8,320 nt of DNA from Eubacterium sp. (GTDB lineage Bacteria; Bacillota; Clostridia; Oscillospirales; Acutalibacteraceae), in NCBI GenBank assembly GCA_017543415.1, contig JAFYGD010000052.1:1-8320 (forward strand), in the 5' to 3' direction. Positions 1-5,421 of this stretch are shown one piece after another (positions within the stretch are counted from its first letter, which is position 1; each line of letters opens with the position of its first letter). The translations under genes were made by a program, and so were the position numbers. Under the pieces are notes generated by a model. That model worked only from the letters and a program-made list of their open reading frames with translations, made no database searches and was not told the DNA's origin.

Positions 1-1274
1 TACTGCGTGTTGCCTGAGTTATAGGTTGCCCTTGCCTCATCCATAGCAGTTCTGATTTTTGAATAACCGCTGTTAGTGTCAGTTGTAACCGAAGCGCCGT
101 TAAGGTCATTTTTTAAATTCTGGGTGGCGTTGCCTGCAGTAGCAGCGGAGGCCGCCGCATTGGCGCTGTTGCTGTAATTGTAAGAAGTAGCGTTAAACTC
201 GGTTGCTGCCTTGTATTTTGTAACCAAATCTGTAGCGCCGTTTTCTTTTGCAGTAGCAAAGGTAGCGCCCATTGAAGCCGCCTTTGATTTAATAAGGTCG
301 TTCATCGGCTTGGAATTGACTACATAGACTTTCATTGAGGGGCTCACAGAAACGGAATTATCTGGTTTTTCACTGGTAGAAACAGTAAAAATCCAACTAG
401 GCTGCAACGTAACAAAGCCAGCAGTTGATGAGCCTTTATACTTAACAATGTTGCACCAAGACGCCCAGCTTGCACTTGTTACCCCGTAACGCAGTTCTGT
501 GTAAAATGAGTTAGTAGCAGCTTCTGTACCGGCTACATAAACAGTGTTTTTAGAGTTAGTTGCATAGTCAATAAAATTCTTATCTTTGAAATCTGTGAAA
601 TTTTCGTTACCGCGACCTCTCCATTGGTTATTTGAAGAATACCCGTTTAAACCGATGAGTTGAAAATTTGTTGTATCAACAACATTAATTTTAAAAACTC
701 GACATGTATCCCATCTTCCGCCTTTTTTACCCATAGCGATAATCGGCATTGATGGCGCAGTAATTCCATCATACAGCATTACAGTTACGTCCGAATACCA
801 CATTTCAAGAGTACATTTTGGATTTGAACTGCTTACATTTATATGATATTTATTGTTATTATCATCCTTTGGAACGCCATTATAACTATATAACAGATTT
901 GCAACACCAAGGTTAGCGTAAGTTGTTGAGCTACTGTCGTTTTGATATTTCGGTGTAGCAGTACCCTGTGCCGGGCTCCATGCAGTTAAGCCGTTAATAG
1001 CGGACTGCAGGTTGTTCTTTGCCGTCGTTACCGCAGCAGCCGTTCCATCGCCGTATTTATAATCGTCAATTGCCGCCTGGGTTGCAACGTATTTTTCATA
1101 TGCGGTTTTAACGGTTGCGCCGGTATATACGTTAGTTCCGCTGAGCGCGTTCTGAAGGTTTGTCATAACCGTTTCGGCATCGGATACCTCGTCCGCATAA
1201 GCGGTAATGGGCATAACTGAAAACAGCATAAATGCCGCAAGGATTATTGAAAGAATCTTTTTAGTTTTTTTCAA
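1..1274 (-). CDS. Secreted surface protein with FIVAR-like helical segments, N-terminal part (C-terminus beyond left edge)
   Basis: The reading frame is open from a TTG at 1274 to the left edge, giving 424 codons without a stop. Residues 1-27 form a clear signal peptide: KKTKK, a hydrophobic core ILSIILAAFMLF, and an A-Y-A cleavage site before Asp28. Residues 28 to about 98 are Ala/Thr/Asn-rich and helical, with the spacing of FIVAR repeats common in clostridial surface proteins (AYEKYVATQAAIDDY, then NNLQSAINGL). Residues of about 100-320 form a beta-type, aromatic-rich region with W, Y and G, including WRGRGN, that I do not recognise. From about residue 330 onward helical Ala/Asn/Thr-rich sequence returns. 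The likely role is extracellular: adhesion, carbohydrate binding or wall attachment. The C-terminus, where an anchor or dockerin would be, is missing. TTG is preferred over the in-frame ATG at 1289 because GGAG sits 9 bases before the TTG, while nothing like a ribosome site precedes the ATG. The middle is visibly more AT-rich than the flanks. Confidence 0.8.
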   Translation of the reverse strand, partial: MKKTKKILSIILAAFMLFSVMPITAYADEVSDAETVMTNLQNALSGTNVYTGATVKTAYEKYVATQAAIDDYKYGDGTAAAVTTAKNNLQSAINGLTAWSPAQGTATPKYQNDSSSTTYANLGVANLLYSYNGVPKDDNNNKYHINVSSSNPKCTLEMWYSDVTVMLYDGITAPSMPIIAMGKKGGRWDTCRVFKINVVDTTNFQLIGLNGYSSNNQWRGRGNENFTDFKDKNFIDYATNSKNTVYVAGTEAATNSFYTELRYGVTSASWASWCNIVKYKGSSTAGFVTLQPSWIFTVSTSEKPDNSVSVSPSMKVYVVNSKPMNDLIKSKAASMGATFATAKENGATDLVTKYKAATEFNATSYNYSNSANAAASAATAGNATQNLKNDLNGASVTTDTNSGYSKIRTAMDEARATYNSGNTQ

Positions 1275-1283
1275 GCTAATCAA

Positions 1284-1287
1284 CTCC
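1284..1287 (-). promoter_or_regulatory. Ribosome binding site choosing the TTG start of the surface protein
   Basis: GGAG lies 9 bases upstream of the TTG at 1274. It overlaps the ATG at 1289 (ATGGAG), so that ATG is more likely part of the ribosome site than the start codon. Starting at the TTG also gives a typical signal peptide opening with basic KKTKK. Confidence 0.6.
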
Positions 1288-1339
1288 ATATATTAAAACT
1301 GAAAACAAGTATATTATTCCACTTTAATTTATATATTAC

Positions 1340-1368
1340 ATAATAAAACGTTTGTCTATTAATTTCAA
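1340..1368 (-). promoter_or_regulatory. Sigma-A-type promoter of the surface protein
   Basis: On the minus strand TTGAAA (1368-1363) is followed after exactly 17 bases by TATTAT (1345-1340). The predicted start of transcription is near 1333, leaving a leader of about 60 bases before the TTG. Both hexamers match the vegetative consensus well. No experimental evidence can be drawn from the sequence. Confidence 0.65.
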
Positions 1369-1448
1369 GTCCTTTTTATAAAGTTTATTAAATGTGACTA
1401 AACTATGAACAATACGCACATAATTTTTTTACAATTTGTCCAATATAA

Positions 1449-1472
1449 ACAAAAAACGGGCGGGTTTTTTGT
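1449..1472. repeat. 9-bp inverted repeat in the divergent intergenic region
   Basis: ACAAAAAAC (1449-1457) and GTTTTTTGT (1464-1472) are perfect inverted arms around a GGGCGG centre. A direct repeat TTTGTCCAA occurs at 1435-1443 and again at 1468-1476, 33 bases apart. The block lies just upstream of the plus-strand promoter and about 80 bases upstream of the minus-strand one, so it could be an operator or upstream element for either gene. No regulator can be named. Confidence 0.35.
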
Positions 1473-1498
1473 CCAACAAAACGCGGCATAATAAAGAA

Positions 1499-1527
1499 TT
1501 GCCTTACTACTTGAAAGTTGCTATAAT
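1499..1527 (+). promoter_or_regulatory. Extended -10 promoter of the TIGR04076 gene
   Basis: TTGCCT (1499-1504), a 17-base spacer, then a perfect TATAAT (1522-1527) preceded by TG one base away (1519-1520), an extended -10. Transcription should start near 1534, about 23 bases before the ATG at 1557. Confidence 0.7.
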
Positions 1528-1556
1528 ATCATTAACCTTAAAACGGGAGAGATAAT

Positions 1557-1859
1557 ATGTATAATATTCGTATTACGGTTATGAAGCGCGCGGTGCATGA
1601 GGATTTGATTGAAAAATACGAAAATCCCATTGAACATGCGTGCGATATGAAGCTCGGCGACGTTTTTGTCAGCGTTAACGGCAGCCGCCCCGAAGGCTTT
1701 TGCGAAAGCGCGTGGGACGTTCTTTCGCCGTTCGTTATGACCCTTGCCCACGGCGGGGAAAACTTTTACGACGGCTGGATGAAAAACCCTAAAAGTGCAA
1801 TGCTTTCCTGTAACGACGGCTTCCGCCCCGTTACATTTCTTGTTGAAACAATACTTTAA
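1557..1859 (+). CDS. TIGR04076 family protein (small Cys-containing protein of unknown function)
   Basis: This is a complete 100-residue protein, the usual size for the family. It starts at ATG 1557 with GGGAGAG just upstream. Family hallmarks I recognise are the opening strand YNIRITVMKR, PEGFCESAW at residues 45-53, the helix with F59-x-x-x-LAHGG, and CNDGFRPV at residues 85-92. Three cysteines (C29, C49, C85) sit where the family usually has them, which hints at metal or cofactor binding or redox chemistry, but no function is established. There is no signal peptide or membrane segment, so it should be cytosolic. It is monocistronic: its own extended -10 promoter lies upstream and a terminator follows 32 bases after the stop. 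It converges on the pnt genes and diverges from the surface protein, with no obvious link to either. Confidence 0.85.
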   Translation: MYNIRITVMKRAVHEDLIEKYENPIEHACDMKLGDVFVSVNGSRPEGFCESAWDVLSPFVMTLAHGGENFYDGWMKNPKSAMLSCNDGFRPVTFLVETIL

Positions 1860-1891
1860 GCGAGGTTAAGGAATTTATATGATTAAACAAT

Positions 1892-1925
1892 AAAAAAAGC
1901 CCCTGCTAAGCAGGGGTTTCTTTTT
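1892..1925. terminator. Bidirectional rho-independent terminator
   Basis: The stem is CCCCTGC (1900-1906) and GCAGGGG (1910-1916) with a TAA loop. It is flanked by an A run (1892-1898) and a T run (1917-1925), so it carries a U tract when read in either direction. It ends the plus-strand TIGR04076 transcript and the minus-strand pnt transcript, whose last stop codon (1927-1929) is directly adjacent. Confidence 0.92.
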
Positions 1926-1926
1926 G

Positions 1927-3321
1927 TTATATACTGTCAATAAGCTGTGACACCGTTTCCTTCGCGTCTCCGAGAAGGAGAATGGTGTTTTTCATTTTGT
2001 AAAGCGGGTTGGGCACGCCTGCGTAACCGGGGTTTTCATCAAAGTTACAGATTATAACGTGCTTTGCCTCCGCCGCGTCAAGAACGGGCATACCGTAAAT
2101 CGGCGTTCCCTCCGCAGTGTTTGCGGCGGGGTTGATTACGTCGTTTGCGCCTACTACTATTACAGTATCGCAGTCCTTGAATTCGGGGTTGATAACCTCC
2201 ATTTCATAGAGCTTATCGTAAGGAACGTCAACCTCGCAGAGAAGCACGTTCATATGGCCGGGCATTCTTCCCGCAACGGGGTGGATTGCAAACTTAACCT
2301 CTGCACCCTTTTCCTCAAGCTTATCCGCAAGCATTTTAACCTTGCTCTGCGCCTGTGCAAGCGCCATGCCGTAGCCGGGGATAATAATTACCTTCTGTGC
2401 GGCTTTAAGGATTTCCTCGGGCGAAAGCGCAGTTTCCTCTTCCTCTGCGGGCTCCTCTTCGGCTGCCTCTTCGGGAACAGCTTCGTCCTCCGCGGGAGCT
2501 TCCTCCTGTGCAGCGGGAGCAGCGGCTTTAACCGCCGTGCTGCCGATAAGGATTGAAACAAGGCTTCTGTTCATGGCTCTGCACATAATCTGGGTAAGAA
2601 GCAGGCCTGAAGCGCCTACGATACCGCCGATTGCAACGAGCATTACGTCACCTACTGCAATACCTGCAATACCGCCCGCAACACCGCTGAGCGAGTTAAG
2701 CAGGGAAATGGTAATCGGCATATCCGCGCCGCCAACGCGTACTGAGAAAAGTATACCGAAGCATGCCGCAAGAAGAGCGGTAGCCCAAATCGGTGCGTTT
2801 AAAACAACCGCAACAACGGTAAGAATAATTGTTACCGCAATAAGCGCGGTGTGGCCTTTTAATACAACCGGCTTCTGGGGCAGAAGCTTATGGAGCTTGC
2901 CCGCGGCAACAAGGCTGCCGGTAAAGGTGATAAAACCGATTACAAGCGCAACGGCGGCGGTGTATTTTGAAAACATATCGCCTGCCTGCTTTACGGAAAG
3001 GATTGCAACAAGCGCACTTGAAAGTCCGCCGAAGCCGTTGAGCAGAGCAACGAGCTGCGGCATCTGAATCATTTTTACCTTAACGGCAATAAATATGCTG
3101 ATAATTACGCCGAGCGCGATTGCGCCCCAGATAACGGGAGCGGTAAGCACCTTGTAATTGAACATAGTTACCGCAATGGCAATTACCGCCGAAGCCGCGC
3201 TGATTGCGTTACCTGTTCTTGCGGTTTTCGGCTTGCTCATAAGGCTTAAACCGATAAGCACTCCGAGAACGAGCACGCCGCTGATAATGTAGAAAACGAG
3301 GGGTGATAAAACGGTTTCCAT
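1927..3321 (-). CDS. pntB: NAD(P) transhydrogenase subunit beta (PntB), variant nucleotide site
   Basis: Complete at 464 residues, close to the 462 of E. coli PntB. Residues 1 to about 262 are the membrane domain dII with many hydrophobic helices and the signatures MPQLVALLNGFGG (87-99), TFTGSLVAAGK (132-142) and GGADMP/LLNSLSG (197-213). Residues of about 264-299 are an Ala/Glu/Pro-rich linker. Residues of about 300-464 are the NADP(H)-binding domain dIII, with PGYGMALAQAQ (315-325), HPVAGRMPGHMN (347-358), GANDVINPAA (391-400), GYAGVPNPLY (432-441) and GDAK (451-454). Together with the alpha subunits it couples hydride transfer between NAD(H) and NADP(H) to proton movement across the membrane. 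Two odd points: the Lys-Arg-Ser before GYAG that contacts the NADP 2'-phosphate in studied enzymes is Asn-Phe-Asp (426-428), and the E. coli channel residue His91 is Asn95. Ser135 and Asn209 match other E. coli channel residues. Its ATG overlaps the alpha-2 stop by one base (TAATG) behind a strong AGGAGG, implying translational coupling. Confidence 0.93.
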   Translation of the reverse strand: METVLSPLVFYIISGVLVLGVLIGLSLMSKPKTARTGNAISAASAVIAIAVTMFNYKVLTAPVIWGAIALGVIISIFIAVKVKMIQMPQLVALLNGFGGLSSALVAILSVKQAGDMFSKYTAAVALVIGFITFTGSLVAAGKLHKLLPQKPVVLKGHTALIAVTIILTVVAVVLNAPIWATALLAACFGILFSVRVGGADMPITISLLNSLSGVAGGIAGIAVGDVMLVAIGGIVGASGLLLTQIMCRAMNRSLVSILIGSTAVKAAAPAAQEEAPAEDEAVPEEAAEEEPAEEEETALSPEEILKAAQKVIIIPGYGMALAQAQSKVKMLADKLEEKGAEVKFAIHPVAGRMPGHMNVLLCEVDVPYDKLYEMEVINPEFKDCDTVIVVGANDVINPAANTAEGTPIYGMPVLDAAEAKHVIICNFDENPGYAGVPNPLYKMKNTILLLGDAKETVSQLIDSI

Positions 3322-3617
3322 TAATCGTCGCCCTCCTTTTTAAACATTTTCAGCATTCTTGCCGTAATGCCGAAGCCGCCCGCAACGTTGATTACCGCAA
3401 AAACAATGGCAATAACGCCTATAATAATGCTTAAAACGCTGCTGTACTTCTTAAGCTCAACCGCCGTAACGGCAAGCGCGCCGAGAATTGTAATTCCCGA
3501 AAGCGCGTTCATTCCGGACATAAGCGGCGTGTGCAGCAGGGTGGGAACGTTATTTATAATAAAGTAGCCTACCACTGCGGCAACAAGAAAGATTATTATT
3601 AAAACAATATGTGACAT
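3321..3617 (-). CDS. pntAB: NAD(P) transhydrogenase subunit alpha-2 (membrane part of PntA)
   Basis: This small 98-residue membrane protein matches the C-terminal membrane part of E. coli PntA. Here it is a separate gene, as in Rhodospirillum rubrum and Thermus thermophilus. Three hydrophobic helices are visible at about residues 4-23, 38-53 and 58-81. The loop between the first two carries the family hallmark VPTLLHTPLMSGMNALSGI (24-42). A short basic and acidic tail (MFKKEGDD) ends the protein. It combines with PntB helices to form the proton-conducting dII domain. AGGAG overlaps the alpha-1 stop codon and lies about 9 bases before the ATG; the gap to alpha-1 is 11 bases, and the stop overlaps the pntB start. 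No His is seen in the second helix, which matters when asking which residue carries the proton. Confidence 0.92.
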   Translation of the reverse strand: MSHIVLIIIFLVAAVVGYFIINNVPTLLHTPLMSGMNALSGITILGALAVTAVELKKYSSVLSIIIGVIAIVFAVINVAGGFGITARMLKMFKKEGDD

Positions 3618-3628
3618 TATTGTTTCTC

Positions 3629-4786
3629 CTATTTACTCATAGCCTCAATAGCGCCCTTGTGAACAAGCTTGCCGTCAATAGTTGTAAGAATACCCTGAAC
3701 AATTTCATCGTCCATATCAAGAGCGATTGTTCCGTCCTTGGTAAGGTACTTAACAAGGTTATAAATATTGTGAGCAAACATCCAGGTTGAGCTTGTGGGA
3801 AGCATACCGGGGATGTTCTTGATTCCTTCAATGGTAACGCCGTGCTTAACAGCGGTTTCACCGGGTACGGTGCATTCGCAGTTACCGCCCTGGTCAATGG
3901 AAATATCAACGATAACCGAGCCGGGCTTCATTGATTTAACCATTTCTTCAGTGATGATTACGGGAGCGAGCTTGCTCGGAACAAGAGCGGAGCAGAAGAT
4001 AATATCCATATCCTTAACAACGTCCTTAAGAGCCTCTCTCTCCTTAAGAATCCACTCTTCGGAAAGTGCGTTTGCATAACCGCCCTGGCCTACTGCAGCC
4101 TCTGCGGGAACGCCGGTGTCAATAATCTTTGCGCCAAGGCTCATAGCCTGCTCTGCCGCTGCGGGACGGATGTCAGCCGCGTGGGTAACAGCGCCGAGAC
4201 GCTTTGCGGTTGCAAGAGCCTGAAGGCCTGCAACGCCGGTGCCGATAACAAGTGCGTTACACGGCTTGATAACGCCTACTGCACAGAAAATCTGCGGAAT
4301 GAATTTTGCAAGGTCGTTGGCAGCCATAAGAATTCCCTTATAGCCTGCGCAGGTGCTCATTGAGGTTAACGCGTCAAGGTTCTGCGCTCTTGAAATACGC
4401 GGAACGCCGTCAAGCGTTAAGCTGATTACGCCCTTTGCCGCCATCTTTTTAACCATTTCGTGGTTAACGGGGGACGCGGGATGAATGAAGGTGATAAGGT
4501 ACTGTCCCTCATGCATCATATCAATTTCGTGAACGCCTTTTTCATCGTTGAAAAGGGGTTCCTTTACCTTAAGAATTATGTCGGCTCTCTGATAAAGCTC
4601 TGCAACGTCGGCAACTAATTCAGCGCCTGCTGCTGCATATTCATCGTCTGAAAAGAACGCTTCAACGCCCGCGCCCTTTTCAACAAGAACAGCGTAACCG
4701 TCGTTCTTGAGCTTTGCAACGGTTTCCGGAATTGCGGAAACACGTCCCTCACCGTGCATAATTTCTCTTGGAATACCTACTACCAT
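3629..4786 (-). CDS. pntAA: NAD(P) transhydrogenase subunit alpha-1 (PntA dI), with alanine-dehydrogenase-like residues
   Basis: Complete at 385 residues, the expected length for the soluble NAD(H)-binding subunit of three-gene transhydrogenases. The N-terminal domain opens with VGIPREI and Arg15. The transhydrogenase RQD loop is intact: Arg130, Gln135 and Asp138 within PRISRAQNLDALTS. The Rossmann fold shows GTGVAG (182-187) and the NAD ribose-binding Asp205 in ADIRP. The segment GGYAN...LSEEW is also typical of transhydrogenases. Unusually, it also keeps KVKEP with Lys75, FIHPAS with His102, DQGG with Asp298, and NIPG...PTSST with Asn324, which match the active site of the related alanine dehydrogenases. 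Classical PntA instead has EGGG and N(V/I)AG in the last two places. The protein should dock on the membrane subunits. The start is firm because TGA lies in frame three codons upstream. AAAGGA stands rather far away, 11 bases before the ATG. It follows lrp by 28 bases. Confidence 0.9.
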   Translation of the reverse strand: MVVGIPREIMHGEGRVSAIPETVAKLKNDGYAVLVEKGAGVEAFFSDDEYAAAGAELVADVAELYQRADIILKVKEPLFNDEKGVHEIDMMHEGQYLITFIHPASPVNHEMVKKMAAKGVISLTLDGVPRISRAQNLDALTSMSTCAGYKGILMAANDLAKFIPQIFCAVGVIKPCNALVIGTGVAGLQALATAKRLGAVTHAADIRPAAAEQAMSLGAKIIDTGVPAEAAVGQGGYANALSEEWILKEREALKDVVKDMDIIFCSALVPSKLAPVIITEEMVKSMKPGSVIVDISIDQGGNCECTVPGETAVKHGVTIEGIKNIPGMLPTSSTWMFAHNIYNLVKYLTKDGTIALDMDDEIVQGILTTIDGKLVHKGAIEAMSK

Positions 4787-4814
4787 AGTTTTTCATATCC
4801 TTTCTTTAAATTTT

Positions 4815-5264
4815 TTACATATTTTCAAGCAGACAAACGTCATACTTGTTGGTTGAAAGCACAACGGAGGTTCGGGTAAGCGAAACTCCTTTAATTGACT
4901 TTATGTTGTTGAGCACGTCCTCAAGCGTTTTTCCCGCTTCGGTAATAACCTTGAGCAGAAAGTCAAAATCGCCCGCTATGTAGTGACATTCGGCAACCGC
5001 GCCGTTTTGCTTTACCTCCTCAACAAAGCCCTCGTAATACTTTGGGTGGTCAAGGCGTACCAGAATAAACGCGGTCAAATCGCGCCCGAGCAGCTTGTGG
5101 TCAACAAGGATTGAATACTGTTTAATAACGCCTGAGCTTTCAAGCTTTTTTATCCTCTCAATTACGGCGGAGGTGGAAAGGTTGATTTTTGCGCTTATAT
5201 CCGTTGCGTTTACCCTTGAATTGTCTTTAAGGCATTCAAGAATTTTATAATCAAGAGCGTCCAT
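4815..5264 (-). CDS. Lrp/AsnC family transcriptional regulator
   Basis: Complete at 149 residues, the standard size for the family. Residues 1-50 form the winged helix-turn-helix: LDYKILECLKDNSR is the family's first helix, and ATDISAKINLSTSAVIERIK (20-39) the DNA-reading part. Residues of about 64-140 form the RAM ligand-binding and oligomerisation domain, with the characteristic AGDFDFLLKV (97-106) and a strand ending in SLTRTSVVLST. Such proteins form octameric dimers that sense amino acids and commonly control their own promoter and neighbouring genes. GGAGGTG lies about 7 bases before the ATG. It is the first gene of a unit with the three pnt genes (28-base gap, same strand, no terminator between), which suggests it regulates them. 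The ligand cannot be told from the sequence; alanine, leucine and lysine are known ligands of relatives. Confidence 0.9.
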   Translation of the reverse strand: MDALDYKILECLKDNSRVNATDISAKINLSTSAVIERIKKLESSGVIKQYSILVDHKLLGRDLTAFILVRLDHPKYYEGFVEEVKQNGAVAECHYIAGDFDFLLKVITEAGKTLEDVLNNIKSIKGVSLTRTSVVLSTNKYDVCLLENM

Positions 5265-5289
5265 TTTTTCACCTCCGTAATATACCTTG

Positions 5290-5318
5290 ATTATAATAAT
5301 TTTTCGCTAAAAAGTAAA
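5290..5318 (-). promoter_or_regulatory. Sigma-A-type promoter of the lrp-pnt operon
   Basis: On the minus strand TTTACT (5318-5313), a 17-base spacer and a perfect TATAAT (5295-5290). Transcription should start near 5283, giving a short leader of about 19 bases that contains the GGAGGTG ribosome site. No other promoter is visible before the pnt genes. Confidence 0.65.
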
Positions 5319-5359
5319 GCAAATATAAAAAACAAGAAAAATATTTCGGTAAACGGATA

Positions 5360-5386
5360 TTTACACAAAAAATATTATTGTGTAAA
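5360..5386. promoter_or_regulatory. Candidate operator: 9-bp palindrome upstream of lrp
   Basis: TTTACACAA (5360-5368) and TTGTGTAAA (5378-5386) are perfect inverted arms separated by 9 AT-only bases, so the arm centres are 18 bases apart, slightly under two helical turns. The centre lies about 90 bases upstream of the predicted lrp transcription start. Position, symmetry and AT-rich spacer fit a binding site for an Lrp-type dimer pair, but the proximity to the terminator T run of the upstream gene means chance cannot be ruled out. Confidence 0.4.
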
Positions 5387-5415
5387 AACAAAAAATGCAG
5401 CTCATAAAGAGCTGC
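5384..5415 (-). terminator. Rho-independent terminator of the SpoIIQ-like gene
   Basis: Read on the minus strand: GCAGCTC (5415-5409), a TTTAT loop, GAGCTGC (5403-5397), then A and two runs of T split by one G (5395-5384). The 7-bp stem begins 6 bases after the stop codon at 5422-5424. It separates this gene from the lrp-pnt unit. Confidence 0.88.
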
Positions 5416-5421
5416 GTAGGC

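Noticed and set aside
1449..1472. Inverted repeat read as a rho-independent terminator
   Set aside because: The stem is almost all A-T, and no gene ends into it from either side; both neighbours diverge from this region.
1521..1751. Minus-strand open frame of 76 codons opposite the TIGR04076 gene
   Set aside because: It is antisense to a recognised family member, has no ribosome site, and overlaps that gene's promoter.
2059..3067. Two plus-strand open frames of 165 and 176 codons opposite pntB
   Set aside because: They lie antisense to a well-supported gene, lack ribosome sites and have the residue make-up of antisense frames of GC-biased codons.
3629..4786. Annotating alpha-1 simply as alanine dehydrogenase
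   Set aside because: The RQD loop, ADIRP and the adjacent alpha-2 and beta genes place it in the transhydrogenase family; the Ald-like residues are reported as an oddity instead.
5360..5386. Palindrome read as a Rex (NADH-sensing) operator, tempting next to a transhydrogenase
   Set aside because: Rex sites read TTGTGAA-4 bases-TTCACAA; here the TTGTG arm is on the wrong side and the spacer is too long.
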